33,679 nucleotides of DNA. Origin: Lachnospiraceae bacterium. GTDB taxonomy: Bacteria; Bacillota; Clostridia; Lachnospirales; Lachnospiraceae. Under the pieces are notes generated by a model. That model made no database searches. It worked only from the letters and a program-made list of their open reading frames with translations, and was not told where the DNA came from. Positions within the stretch are counted from its first letter, which is position 1. The number at the start of each line of letters is the position of its first letter. The DNA is taken from assembly GCA_017463225.1 (NCBI GenBank), contig JAFTPO010000024.1:1-33679 (forward strand), read 5' to 3'. Both the position numbers and the translations under genes were made by a program. This document shows, piece by piece, positions 15,814 through 25,645 of this stretch.

Positions 15814-16290
15814 TTATATCTCCCCTTGCTCACGAAGATAATCCAGCAATCCCTCACAACCCATAACCACATCATTATAGGTTGTCTCAAAGCGACCTGT
15901 ATACCAAGGATCCGCCACATCACGATTAATACCTGCAAACTCTAGGCACATCTTAATCTTGTTATCAGGGTCACCTCCAAGGATTCGAAGGGAATTGCGA
16001 ACATTTGCAGAGTCCATGCAAATTAAGTAATCATACTTTCCATAGTCGTCCTTACGGAGTTGAACTGCACGCTTTCCCTCGCAGGAGATGCCGTGCTTTG
16101 CAAGTTCTTTCTTCGCTGGTGGGTAGACAGGGTTTCCTACTCCGTTCCATATTTCCTCAGTGCTGGTAGCACAGGAGGCGATGTGGAATAGGTGGGAGAT
16201 ATTCTGTTTTTGGACCATGTCCTTTAGGACGAACTCTGCCATAGGTGAACGACAAATGTTGCCGTGGCAGATGAATAGGATGTTTATCAT
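15814..16290 (-). CDS. Low-molecular-weight protein-tyrosine phosphatase
   Basis: A 158-aa LMW-PTP with the N-terminal P-loop C8-HGNIC-R14-S (CX5R) that holds the nucleophile Cys8, and the general acid Asp127 in ADPWYTGRF. GISCEGKRAVQL and YLICMDSANVRN are also conserved. Such enzymes often reverse tyrosine phosphorylation of capsule or exopolysaccharide kinases; the neighbouring flippase is in line with that, but no kinase is in the window. The ATG at 16290 follows AAGGAG by 11 nt, a slightly long spacing. Confidence 0.93.
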   Translation of the reverse strand: MINILFICHGNICRSPMAEFVLKDMVQKQNISHLFHIASCATSTEEIWNGVGNPVYPPAKKELAKHGISCEGKRAVQLRKDDYGKYDYLICMDSANVRNSLRILGGDPDNKIKMCLEFAGINRDVADPWYTGRFETTYNDVVMGCEGLLDYLREQGEI

Positions 16291-16399
16291 AGTTTTTATA
16301 ACTCCTTAAATCTTCTTAAATCCTTATAAATCAAGAGGAAACCTCATAATACTCCTGATATTTATATAGATGTGCCATTGGTGGACGCTCCTATAGCAA

Positions 16400-18466
16400 C
16401 TACTCTGATTGCTTATTATACGACTGTTCAATAATTTCCATCACATCATCTATCTCCGATGTATGTTCAAAGAACAACTCTGCATCTCCATTTCCCCAAC
16501 GTCCAAGCCCTGTTATGTCTCTGCAAAGCCCTTTAGGATCATATATATCTGTATACTTCATATTAATAGAAACTCTCAACCGTTGCTTCTGAACTACAAT
16601 ATCAACAAAATTTGTATCAAGCTTATATGCAATATACAGTTTCTTAAATTCTCTCTTTACATTTGCAGACAAATTAGTAATTCTTCTATCAAGCATGTCG
16701 AACAACATCTTTGTAAATGGATTTATGTCATATGTCTCCAAAGAATATCTTTGTGTTGTTTTCTCTTCCACCTGATATGGCGCAAGCTCTGCTACCGATA
16801 ATTCTGGATACCTCCATATCTTTTTAGCCTTATCACCAAGTAACTGCGCTCTTTCCTTGATATGTTTTTCATTCCATTCCGTTAATTTAACTAAATATGC
16901 ATTTAAACGAAGTGCACTTTCTTTGAAGCCTCCAGCCATATCCATTTTTATCATAAATGGCTTATCGCTCATTTCAGAGTTATATGCAGTAAGTGTCAAG
17001 TTTCCTATAGTGTGCAAATAAGTCTTTTGTACGTCTTTCCAATTATCTCCCAACTCTTTCTTCCACTCGTCACTTAGATTGCTATTTTGTGGCATAATGT
17101 GTTCAATCGTATAATTCTCAATAATAATAGGAGCTTTATTATCATAATTTTCCAAATGACTTAAAATAAAGTTTCTTGAACGCATATTATAAATGTCTCT
17201 TGATGTAAATGCTGATATAAATTTATCATCATCAGGAAACTGTTTATAGTCATCTCTCAAAATGAAAAATGCTTTAATAGAATTCATATAATCATCATTA
17301 CGAATCTCATTTCTCAAAGTAGCAAATGTCTTATTCAACGAATTTGTCGGAATATCGCAGATGCTTCTTCTAAACACATAGCTTATGCACATCTTGATAA
17401 CCTCAATCAAATCATTTTCTGTAATAATTCCTTCTGCATAGTCATTATGAACTTTCAACAAAAATGGATATGCTACCTCCATTCTAAGGTTGTTAATATC
17501 ATCGTACAACGACTTGATTGTAGCATTTTTGCTACGAACGAAAACCATATCGGTATAATACCTTGAGTAAGTCAGCAAATCCTGACACAATTCTCTAATC
17601 GTTGCAAATTCACAGTTCAAATGATATAGCTTAAACTCCTCATAAACACGGTCAATTTTAGGAATTCTGGTCTGCTTCATTGTTAGATAATCACGGAAGA
17701 ACTTATCCATTACAGAATCCTGTTTTTCATATTCGAACATCAGCTCCATTGGTCTCCAGAGGTGCTCGTATACATAAGTTTGCTCATCGGGCTTTAATCC
17801 CATGAGAACATAATTACGTATCAAATCAGATTCTGAGAGTTCTTTACCCGTTGAATTTAAACTTTCAAATATCGCTTGTGCATCATCTACATCACGGTCA
17901 AGAGTAATATTTACAATCTGCAACTTACCGATAGATTCATAGATTTCTGCAGGTGCCAAATCCTTTGTAGCAATCTGGTCACAGAAAAATTTATGATTTG
18001 CTAACAAGCGAGAGTTTGTATTCTCTGGCATCGGTTTGTCTTCAACTAGATTGACTAAAATATCTCTGTCAGTCTCTGTTAACAACAGTTTGTATCTTTC
18101 ATCGCCACTTTCGTATTCATTCTTCAGCAGCATATTATCGATTCTTCTGGAATTAATTGTTGTATCTTCCGGATGTGATACTGCATAATCCCTCAAGGCA
18201 ATTAACAACAACGTAAGCGTTGTCATTCGCTGCTGTCCATCAATAATCATATATTTTTGAACACCAGTTGGCATCGCTTTTTCTGCAATATTAACAATAG
18301 AACCAACAAAATGTCCTTGCTTATTTTTCTTCTGCATCTCTACAATATCGTTCCACAATCTCTTACATTGTTCAATATCCCAACTATAATATCTCTGGTA
18401 AACGGGAATCAGAAATTGTTTGTTTCCATTGAGAATAGCGTATATATTTCCTTTAGTAGCATCCAT
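16400..18466 (-). CDS. DUF262 / DUF1524 GmrSD-like restriction protein
   Basis: A 688-aa protein. The N-terminal DUF262 (ParB/sulfiredoxin-like) domain has IPVYQRYYSWD (20-30) and IDGQQRMTTLTLL (75-87); in GmrSD-type enzymes it uses nucleotide hydrolysis to drive cleavage. A DUF1524 HNH-type nuclease block lies near 450-505: YTIEHIMPQNSN followed by HTIGNLTLTAYNSEMSDKPF. The last about 110 residues resemble DUF5655. Related type IV enzymes cut modified (glucosylated hydroxymethylcytosine) phage DNA; the target here is unknown. It is the last gene of the restriction operon, 23 bp after hsdR, with GGAGA 8 nt before the ATG. Confidence 0.88.
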   Translation of the reverse strand: MDATKGNIYAILNGNKQFLIPVYQRYYSWDIEQCKRLWNDIVEMQKKNKQGHFVGSIVNIAEKAMPTGVQKYMIIDGQQRMTTLTLLLIALRDYAVSHPEDTTINSRRIDNMLLKNEYESGDERYKLLLTETDRDILVNLVEDKPMPENTNSRLLANHKFFCDQIATKDLAPAEIYESIGKLQIVNITLDRDVDDAQAIFESLNSTGKELSESDLIRNYVLMGLKPDEQTYVYEHLWRPMELMFEYEKQDSVMDKFFRDYLTMKQTRIPKIDRVYEEFKLYHLNCEFATIRELCQDLLTYSRYYTDMVFVRSKNATIKSLYDDINNLRMEVAYPFLLKVHNDYAEGIITENDLIEVIKMCISYVFRRSICDIPTNSLNKTFATLRNEIRNDDYMNSIKAFFILRDDYKQFPDDDKFISAFTSRDIYNMRSRNFILSHLENYDNKAPIIIENYTIEHIMPQNSNLSDEWKKELGDNWKDVQKTYLHTIGNLTLTAYNSEMSDKPFMIKMDMAGGFKESALRLNAYLVKLTEWNEKHIKERAQLLGDKAKKIWRYPELSVAELAPYQVEEKTTQRYSLETYDINPFTKMLFDMLDRRITNLSANVKREFKKLYIAYKLDTNFVDIVVQKQRLRVSINMKYTDIYDPKGLCRDITGLGRWGNGDAELFFEHTSEIDDVMEIIEQSYNKQSE

Positions 18467-18489
18467 AATACTCTTCTCCTCTGCACATA

Positions 18490-21400
18490 CTAATTTCCAT
18501 ATGGTGCCTGGTCTTCTGCAACCTTTAATACTTGCTGTTCAGCATAAGTGTAGGGCACTGGTTTATGAAAATTTACAACATTTTCTCTCATATCATTATT
18601 ATCAGTCCACAACTCGCACTGTGTCATAACAGTCTGAACCGCATCGTCCATACCTTCCGGTGGATAACGATGTTTCTTCAAGAGTTTTTTAATCATAATA
18701 CGCATCTTGGCTCTTGCAGAATCACGCTTCTGCCAATCAATAGTTCTATTTTTTCGAAGTGTATCTGCCAATTCTTTAGTAATCTCAATCAATTCTTCAT
18801 TTTCATAAAAATCTTTAATTGCTTGTGGCTTAGTAAGCGCATCATAAAAAGCAAGTTCATCCGCTGTGAGTCCCAACTGCTCGCCTTCTTGATGAGCCGC
18901 AGCTATCTGTTTTGCAAGATTCAACAATTCCTCAATGACCTGTTCATTAGTAAGCATACCATTAAGATATCTATTCATAGCAGACTGCATAATCTCACTA
19001 AATTTTTCTGACTTAACAACATTGGTATGACGATAAATATGCACTTGCTCTGCAATCAATTTTTTCAATAATTCTACAGCTAAGTTCTTTTCTTTCATCT
19101 TAGAGATTTCTTCCAGGAACTTAGGATCAAACAAAGAAAACCCTTCTGAAACATCTGAAAACAGGTTAATGACACCATCGCTCTTTATGCTAGCTTTTAG
19201 CAACTCGTTAATTCTGGCATTCATCTCTGGCAACGATATTTTCTTACCGCCACCCTGATTCATCAGCCGCATTACAAGAACTCTTACTGACTCGAAGAAT
19301 GCAGCTTCTATACGCAACTTTTCTTCAACCATAGAAGAACAAAGGGACAACGCCTGTCTAAGCATTAATGCTTCCTTCAGGAATTCCTCTTTTTCTTCTT
19401 CCTTATCCACCGCAACGATAAAGTTCACAGCACCGCTAATTGCTTTTGACCTTTCGAGGTCAGTTCCTGTAGTAAACTTAGAATAATCGTATCCGTGAAA
19501 AAAGTCACGACAAATAGACAGTTTCTCCAAGAACTTAGGCAACGCCACCTTTGCAACGTCAGTATCACCATAATTTTTCTTATCACGAGACGTATAATCA
19601 TTCATAGCTTCTCTCAGTGCAGAAGCGATACCAACATAATCTACAACAAGACCACCTTCTTTATCCTCAAATACACGGTTGACACGTGCAATGGCCTGCA
19701 TCAAGTTGTAACCCTGCATAGGCTTGTAAACATACATTGTTGCAAGAGACGGAACATCAAAACCGGTAAGCCACATATCAACAACAATAACAATTTTCAT
19801 AGGGCTATTGTTATCCCTAAATTTCTTAGCCAGCTCATCCTTATGTCTCTTATTTCCGATAATCTGTCTCCATTCTTCAGGGTCTTTGTTGCTCTCGGTC
19901 ATAACAACGCCAACCTTCTCTGTCCATGTAGGGCGGAGTTCAAGAATGCGGTTATATATTTTCATAGCAATAGCACGTGAATAAGCAACAATCATCGCTT
20001 TTCCCGTGAGCATATTTTCTCTGTAGTTTTCATAGTGGTCAAGAATATCATTAACCAAAGAATCAATAGTCTGGTCATTACCAAGCACCGCTTCCATCTG
20101 ACCCAACTCACGCTTGCTCTTTTGAATAACTTCTGCATCAGCATTGTTAGCCATAATGTCATATTCTGTATCAATCAAACGTAATGCTTCTTCATCCAAC
20201 TTCAACTTGATAACTCTGCTCTCATAGTATACCGGACGTGTAGCACCATCCTCTACCGCCTGTGTCATATCATATACATCGATATAATCGCCAAACACTT
20301 CACGAGTGCTTCTATCCTTCATAGATATAGGAGTTCCGGTAAAACCGATATATGTAGCATTCGGTAGGCTATTACGAATAATACGTGCTGTACCAATTTT
20401 AATTTTGCCAGTTTCAGCATCTACTTTTTCGTTCAGTCCATACTGTCCACGGTGAGCTTCATCGGCCATAACAACAATATTTCTTCGTTCAGAAAGTGCA
20501 TCTTCCGACTCCTCAAATTTCTGCATTGTTGTAAAAATAATACCGTTAGCTTGTCTTCCGTCTAACAATGATTTCAGGTGCTCTCTGCTTTCTGCATGTA
20601 CAGGTTCCTGACGAAGGAATTCTTTACACTTTGCAAACTGTCCATAGAGCTGATCATCAAGGTCGTTTCTATCTGTAAGCACAACTATAGTAGGACTATT
20701 CAATGCTTCCTGCAACAAATGTGCATAGAAAACCATAGATAATGACTTACCGCTACCTTGTGTATGCCAGAAAACACCACCCTTGCCATCTGTAATAGTT
20801 GCTTTTTGTGTAGACTGAACAGCTTTATTAACAGCAAAATACTGATGATATCCTGCTAATATTTTAAACTTCTTCAAGCCTTCATTTGAGAAGCAGATAA
20901 AATTCTTAATCAAATCAAGTAGACGTTCCTTCTGGAACATACCCTCAAAAAATGTATCAAACTGCGCAAATTGCGTATTTTCATAATTACCATCTTTTGT
21001 TTTCCATTCCATGAAACGGTCTTCCCCGGAAGTGATTGTTCCTGCCTTAGATGTAAGCTGGTCGCTCATAACGCAAATACAGTTATAGACGAACATCGAC
21101 GGGATTTCCTGCATATAATTGCGCATCTGCAAATATGCCTCAGAAGCATCTGTTTCCTCACGTGAAGGAGACTTCAACTCTACAAGTACGACTGGCATAC
21201 CATTCAGAAACAGCAGCACATCAGGACGCTTATTGCTGTTTTCAATAAATGTCCACTGATTTGCCACTACAAAAGAGTTATTGTCCTGGTTTTTATAATC
21301 TACAAGATATACCAATCCAGAGCGTTCTTCACCCTTTACAAAATAGCGCACTTCAACACCATGCTGAAGATAGTCCATAAAAACAGCATTTTTCTGCACA

Positions 21401-21624
21401 AGTTCACCGTTTTCAATATTCTTAAGTTTGTTTATGGCTTCTGCAATTGCATCGTCCGGCATATCACGGTTTAATCGATACAATGCGGATACCAATTCAT
21501 CTTCATATAACGGACTATGAAAGTCTCTCTCAAGGTCTGGTGCATACAAGTGTCTATAACCCATTTCTTGGAAAAGCTCTATGATGGAATTCTCATAATC
21601 CGCTTCTGTATAAAATGCTGACAT
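18490..21624 (-). CDS. hsdR: Type I restriction enzyme R subunit
   Basis: A 1044-aa HsdR, the motor and nuclease subunit of type I restriction. N-terminal PD-(D/E)xK nuclease: Asp in RPDVLLF near 135, then VELKSP near 149-153. Superfamily 2 translocase: Walker A THTQGSGKS (near 288), DEAH (near 389), GFTGTPI, and motif VI-like QAIARVNRVF, then a long helical C-terminus. A GTG lies one codon upstream at 21627; the ATG at 21624 has AGGAGA at 8 nt. It starts 18 bp after the hsdM-S stop, and the DUF262 gene follows by 23 bp. All key motifs are intact, so it looks functional. Confidence 0.95.
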   Translation of the reverse strand: MSAFYTEADYENSIIELFQEMGYRHLYAPDLERDFHSPLYEDELVSALYRLNRDMPDDAIAEAINKLKNIENGELVQKNAVFMDYLQHGVEVRYFVKGEERSGLVYLVDYKNQDNNSFVVANQWTFIENSNKRPDVLLFLNGMPVVLVELKSPSREETDASEAYLQMRNYMQEIPSMFVYNCICVMSDQLTSKAGTITSGEDRFMEWKTKDGNYENTQFAQFDTFFEGMFQKERLLDLIKNFICFSNEGLKKFKILAGYHQYFAVNKAVQSTQKATITDGKGGVFWHTQGSGKSLSMVFYAHLLQEALNSPTIVVLTDRNDLDDQLYGQFAKCKEFLRQEPVHAESREHLKSLLDGRQANGIIFTTMQKFEESEDALSERRNIVVMADEAHRGQYGLNEKVDAETGKIKIGTARIIRNSLPNATYIGFTGTPISMKDRSTREVFGDYIDVYDMTQAVEDGATRPVYYESRVIKLKLDEEALRLIDTEYDIMANNADAEVIQKSKRELGQMEAVLGNDQTIDSLVNDILDHYENYRENMLTGKAMIVAYSRAIAMKIYNRILELRPTWTEKVGVVMTESNKDPEEWRQIIGNKRHKDELAKKFRDNNSPMKIVIVVDMWLTGFDVPSLATMYVYKPMQGYNLMQAIARVNRVFEDKEGGLVVDYVGIASALREAMNDYTSRDKKNYGDTDVAKVALPKFLEKLSICRDFFHGYDYSKFTTGTDLERSKAISGAVNFIVAVDKEEEKEEFLKEALMLRQALSLCSSMVEEKLRIEAAFFESVRVLVMRLMNQGGGKKISLPEMNARINELLKASIKSDGVINLFSDVSEGFSLFDPKFLEEISKMKEKNLAVELLKKLIAEQVHIYRHTNVVKSEKFSEIMQSAMNRYLNGMLTNEQVIEELLNLAKQIAAAHQEGEQLGLTADELAFYDALTKPQAIKDFYENEELIEITKELADTLRKNRTIDWQKRDSARAKMRIMIKKLLKKHRYPPEGMDDAVQTVMTQCELWTDNNDMRENVVNFHKPVPYTYAEQQVLKVAEDQAPYGN

Positions 21625-21642
21625 CACTTCACTCTCCTAACA

Positions 21643-23886
21643 TTAATTCTTATGAGCATCGGAAATAAAAGTAGATAAATATTCGTATAAAACAATGTAC
21701 CTATTCTGCAATTCAATTGGAGGAATAACTATCATTTTTTTAGATAATTCTTCCTTGTCGAGCACCTGTCCTTCTCTTGCACCTGGTTTTATAAGAGAAA
21801 GAAAATAATCTGGGCAGTTACGCATAAGCAATTCAAGAAACACTGGATTGATAATGCTATCATTAATTTTATACACATGATACGCAGGACTCACAGAGCC
21901 AATTAAATCCTTCATTACGCCAAAATTAAAGATTTCTCTACTCATTCCGAAAATAATGCATCCTCTATGAATTACTTTATTCTTTGACGAATTGCAAGAT
22001 AATTGCTTATTAAATTTCTCACTCCTTGGATATACACCTCTATTTGTAGTTGAAAACTCAGGTATATCTGTTCTTTCTCCTACTTTTTCTTTAGTTTCAG
22101 TTAGAAAAACGCCCATTTTGCTGAAAGTCCATCCTTGCGGAATAATTCCACATTCAGTTTCTACCATTTCACCACCGTTTTCAGAATAGGGTAGTCCGTG
22201 TTCATCAGGAAAATTGTAATCAATGAACCAATACTTAAATATCTCATCCAATACTTTCTTTGTTGTTATTTCTATCTCCTTTTTCAAATCATTTTTTGCT
22301 TGCCGAAGTTCTATAAGATGATTAATATTATCACTTGAAACTGATAATATATTAGGAATGCTTACACTTCCAAGCAAATCTGTCTCAGAATTTGATGTTC
22401 GGAGCAATGTATCAATTTTTATATTGAGTTCTTTAGCTTTCTCCTGTAATTCATAAAGTTTTCCAGTATCAGAATCTTTTTCGTCTAGCCAATCAGATAT
22501 TTCATCGGCATCCAAAGAACCAACAACATACTTAGTAGGTGAAATATTGTAATTTTTCTTCCTCACTTCTTCTGTAGTGGCTTTGTAGCAGAAAGCAGTT
22601 TCATTGCTGTATTTCTCATCATTAATATATGATTCATATGTTCGAACTATTTTTTCAATATCATCATCAAGCAACTCACGGATTGTTCTACTTGTCATAC
22701 TTCCAAGTTTTCTACCATCTATAAATAGAGTTGTATTGGATTGTTTCTTCTTTTTTGAGATAATCCAAAGGGATACTTTAATTTTCGTTGAATAAAACAA
22801 ATGTGCAGGGAGCGATATGATACACTCAACCAAGTCGTCCTCTATTATATTTTTCTTAATTTCATATTCTGCACCATTTGAGATTGTCAGAGCAGCATTC
22901 GCAAGTACAAGACCAATTTTACCATTAGGTGCAAGGTGATGTATCATATGCTGAATCCATGCATAGTTGGCATTGCCAGCTGGTGGTATACCATATTTCC
23001 AACGTACATCGTCTGTCAATTTATCCTGACCCCAGTTTGAAAGATTAAATGGTGGATTAGCCATGATAAAGTCAGCCTTCAATGTTGGATGCAAGTCGTT
23101 AAAGAACGTGTCTGCATGATAAGAGCCAAAATCTACATCTATACCACGAATAGCCATGTTCATTTTTGCCATCTTCCAAGTATCAGCTTTAGATTCCTGT
23201 CCATATACAGAAATTGTACCTCTATTGCCGCTGTGCTCCTGAATAAATTTTGCACTCTGCACAAACATCCCACCTGAACCACAGCAAGGGTCATATACTC
23301 GAGAATTGCTGAAAGGCTTAAGTATTGATACAATTGTTTTTACAATACTTGAAGGTGTATAGAATTCACCACCCTTAACACCTTCGTATGCTGCAAACTG
23401 CGCAATACAATACTCGTAAGTTCTACCAAGAAGGTCTTTACTCTGCTCAGTATCTCCCATATCCATATTTGTGAAGAGGTCAACGACATCTCCCAGAACA
23501 CGCTTATCCAAATCAGGACTTGCATAGTTCTTAGGGAGTACATTTTTTAAGACCTTATTTTCTTCTTCGATTGCTCTCATAGCATTATCGATTACAGTTC
23601 CAATCTCCGGAGTATGCGCTGCTATTGAAATTGCAGACCAGCGAGCTTTCTCAGGAACAAAAAACACATTTTCCATTGTATATGCGTCACGGTCATCCTC
23701 GAAACCGTCACCTTCTGCTACAAGCTCCTGATATCTCTTTTCAAACGAACTTGAAATATAACGCAGGAAAATAAGTCCTACGATAACTTTTCTATATTCT
23801 GCTGCCGGAATATGTCCCCAAAGAACACACGCTGCATCCCAGATTTGCTTTTCAAAACCAATATTGGCATTATTTTTTTCAGCCAT
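21643..23886 (-). CDS. Type I methyltransferase HsdM fused to a half HsdS
   Basis: A 747-aa fusion. Residues 1 to about 500 are HsdM: N-terminal helical domain (FEKQIWDAACVLWGHIPAAEYRKVI), AdoMet motif I DPCCGSGG (199-206) and the catalytic NPPF (277-280) of N6-adenine methylases. From about 520 there is a single HsdS-type unit: helix LDEIFKYWFIDYNFP, linker GGEMVETECGIIPQGW, one target-recognition domain, then IPPIELQNRY and a short helix. A normal HsdS has two target-recognition domains, and no separate hsdS is in the window. A dimer reading a symmetric split site is inferred. The ATG at 23886 lies 59 bp after the XRE gene. Confidence 0.88.
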   Translation of the reverse strand: MAEKNNANIGFEKQIWDAACVLWGHIPAAEYRKVIVGLIFLRYISSSFEKRYQELVAEGDGFEDDRDAYTMENVFFVPEKARWSAISIAAHTPEIGTVIDNAMRAIEEENKVLKNVLPKNYASPDLDKRVLGDVVDLFTNMDMGDTEQSKDLLGRTYEYCIAQFAAYEGVKGGEFYTPSSIVKTIVSILKPFSNSRVYDPCCGSGGMFVQSAKFIQEHSGNRGTISVYGQESKADTWKMAKMNMAIRGIDVDFGSYHADTFFNDLHPTLKADFIMANPPFNLSNWGQDKLTDDVRWKYGIPPAGNANYAWIQHMIHHLAPNGKIGLVLANAALTISNGAEYEIKKNIIEDDLVECIISLPAHLFYSTKIKVSLWIISKKKKQSNTTLFIDGRKLGSMTSRTIRELLDDDIEKIVRTYESYINDEKYSNETAFCYKATTEEVRKKNYNISPTKYVVGSLDADEISDWLDEKDSDTGKLYELQEKAKELNIKIDTLLRTSNSETDLLGSVSIPNILSVSSDNINHLIELRQAKNDLKKEIEITTKKVLDEIFKYWFIDYNFPDEHGLPYSENGGEMVETECGIIPQGWTFSKMGVFLTETKEKVGERTDIPEFSTTNRGVYPRSEKFNKQLSCNSSKNKVIHRGCIIFGMSREIFNFGVMKDLIGSVSPAYHVYKINDSIINPVFLELLMRNCPDYFLSLIKPGAREGQVLDKEELSKKMIVIPPIELQNRYIVLYEYLSTFISDAHKN

Positions 23887-23945
23887 GCCGATACCTACCT
23901 TTCGTATTTTATAATATTAAAATATCTTTCTTTTTCATACCTGAT

Positions 23946-24155
23946 TTAATCATTATCCGGTACAATATCCAAAATATCATCCATCTTACAATCCAATGTC
24001 AAACAAATCTTCTCTAATACCCCTACGCGAACATCTTCATTTCTACCGAGCTTCGCCATAGCATTTGTACTGATTTTAGCCTCTTTTATAAGCTCTGTTT
24101 TCATCATCCCTCGTTCATTTAAGATGACCCATAATTTATCATAGTTAACCGCCAT
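23946..24155 (-). CDS. XRE-family (Cro/C1-type) regulator of the restriction operon
   Basis: A 69-aa helix-turn-helix protein: LWVILNERGMMKTELIKEAK (helices 1-2), recognition region ISTNAMAKLGR, VLEKICLTLDCKMDDIL at the end. Members of this small YozG-like group often regulate the genes beside them. The open frame extends to 24350, but that part contains the promoter and a terminator hairpin; the ATG at 24155 with GGAGG 7 nt upstream is the evident start. First gene of the hsdMS-hsdR-DUF262 operon, so it may act like a controller protein delaying restriction; this is inference. Confidence 0.88.
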   Translation of the reverse strand: MAVNYDKLWVILNERGMMKTELIKEAKISTNAMAKLGRNEDVRVGVLEKICLTLDCKMDDILDIVPDND

Positions 24156-24203
24156 TTTAATCCTCCAATTTCGATGAATAATTTGACATTTATACTGTGT
24201 ATT

Positions 24204-24243
24204 ATTATAGCATTTTTTTTGTTGTTTCTCAATTAGAAATTGA
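24204..24243 (-). promoter_or_regulatory. Restriction operon promoter with a possible operator
   Basis: TTGAGA (24232-24227), 17-bp spacer, TATAAT (24209-24204) preceded by TGC, 49 bp upstream of the XRE start. An inverted repeat TCAATT-AGA-AATTGA (24229-24243) overlaps the -35 and is a plausible site for autoregulation by the XRE protein. Confidence 0.75.
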
Positions 24244-24324
24244 AGATTGCAAATTGCAAAAAACCAACAATTACACTTCCACATTTTCATTATACCAAAC
24301 CTACCTGTCCAATAATCTTCCCAC

Positions 24325-24356
24325 AAAAAATGTCGGTAAGATTGCTCCAACCGACA
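24325..24356 (-). terminator. Terminator of the five-TM membrane protein gene
   Basis: Minus-strand TGTCGGT (24356-24350), 12-nt loop, ACCGACA (24337-24331), then six T. It separates the membrane protein gene from the restriction operon promoter. Confidence 0.88.
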
Positions 24357-24468
24357 CTTCTATTATTCTAATTCAACTCATTTCACACTTTCTTTTTACC
24401 AGTGAATATAGAAACTACCAAATTTGTATTGTTCCGCAAGATTTCTTTTTTACACTAAAATAGGTTCC

Positions 24469-25425
24469 TTACTCTACAGCATTATACATCAAATCAATAT
24501 CATATATATTTTGAATATATATAGTTTCTTGACCGTTTTTTTCTAATACTCTTTGATAATTATAATCAATTTTAGTCTCACCGTTACGATTGTATAATCG
24601 TGTAACAATATAGCAATCTTCATTTTCAAAAACTATCGGATACACAGTATTCATTTTATTTGATTTGTCATCTTCAAAAGCAACTTTGTATTCTCTATTA
24701 TACACATCGTTATATATAATCACTTTATACCCATTTCTATCATATTCTGCTCTGTATGACATTATGTAAACTATTAGTAATTCGATTGCTATGGTTGCAA
24801 TTACAGGAATGATCATATTAATTAACCTTTTTTCTTCAGAATTAATATTTTTTTCCTTGTTTTTGTTTTTTCTAGCCTTCCACTTTTTTTCTATCAGAAA
24901 TTCTATTGCGAATATATTAATAAATAAGCATAAAACACACGAAAGCAATAATACCACAATGATATTTACAAACACATTATCAGTCTTAAGATCTTGTATT
25001 TCACTATACGTAGTAACCATAATATAAAAAAATGAAATACCTATTTCTACCATCCAAAACAAAAGGATATTTTTTATCTTCTTTTTATTTCCTTTTTCTT
25101 CTGCTATAGATATTTTGTAATAAAAATAATTTATAAGAAACCAAACTGTAAATATTGACACTGTTTGTATTGTCTGCAAAAACACATTATCATTATTTGC
25201 ATCAATATAGCATTTATCAATTCTATACACAGCAAATTTGCCTGACATATATGCATACCATATGCTTTTTATCAGCCAAATTCCAATTGAGAAAAACGCT
25301 GCAAGAATAGTACTAAATTTTGCGAAATCTTTGCTTGCCATCATCTTTACATCATCAAATAATTGTTGTACTATTTTTTTATCTCTACTTTCATTGTTTT
25401 TTTCTTCTTTACTGTCTTTTGTCAA
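24469..25425 (-). CDS. Five-TM membrane protein of unknown function
   Basis: A 318-aa protein, not recognised. A charged Lys/Glu-rich N-terminus precedes about five hydrophobic segments (about 33-55, 84-105, 118-140, 151-176, 204-227), with a basic KNKNKEKN-type cytoplasmic loop before the last; a C-terminal domain of about 85 residues rich in Asn, Tyr and Asp follows. No motif of a known effector family is visible. There is no ATG near the start: I place it at a TTG (25425) because AGGGAGG lies 8 nt before it; a further TTG at 25476 has no such site. AT-rich, isolated from the restriction operon by a terminator. Confidence 0.7.
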   Translation of the reverse strand: MTKDSKEEKNNESRDKKIVQQLFDDVKMMASKDFAKFSTILAAFFSIGIWLIKSIWYAYMSGKFAVYRIDKCYIDANNDNVFLQTIQTVSIFTVWFLINYFYYKISIAEEKGNKKKIKNILLFWMVEIGISFFYIMVTTYSEIQDLKTDNVFVNIIVVLLLSCVLCLFINIFAIEFLIEKKWKARKNKNKEKNINSEEKRLINMIIPVIATIAIELLIVYIMSYRAEYDRNGYKVIIYNDVYNREYKVAFEDDKSNKMNTVYPIVFENEDCYIVTRLYNRNGETKIDYNYQRVLEKNGQETIYIQNIYDIDLMYNAVE

Positions 25426-25645
25426 TTGTTCATCCTCCCTAAATTCATCATTGATATTTGCAATGTTAATTACCAACTTTTTATTGTAACATTCTACAAA
25501 TTGGTTGATTAGTACTTATACATAATATAATTCAATACAATCCAAATCATTATAAACAACCTTTCAAAATAATAAATATGTCTTTATTGAATTATCCAAA
25601 GGTTTTATATGAGTATTAGTATTTGTTCATTTCATATCTATTTAT

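Noticed and set aside
16291-16399. Short open frames of 7 and 14 codons and a small GAGG/CCTC hairpin
   Set aside because: Too short and without conserved context; the 109-bp gap is likely just the leader of the phosphatase gene and the end of the restriction operon.
24156-24350. 65-codon N-terminal extension of the XRE regulator
   Set aside because: This stretch holds the -35/-10 promoter, an operator-like repeat and part of a terminator hairpin; the ATG at 24155 has an excellent ribosome binding site.
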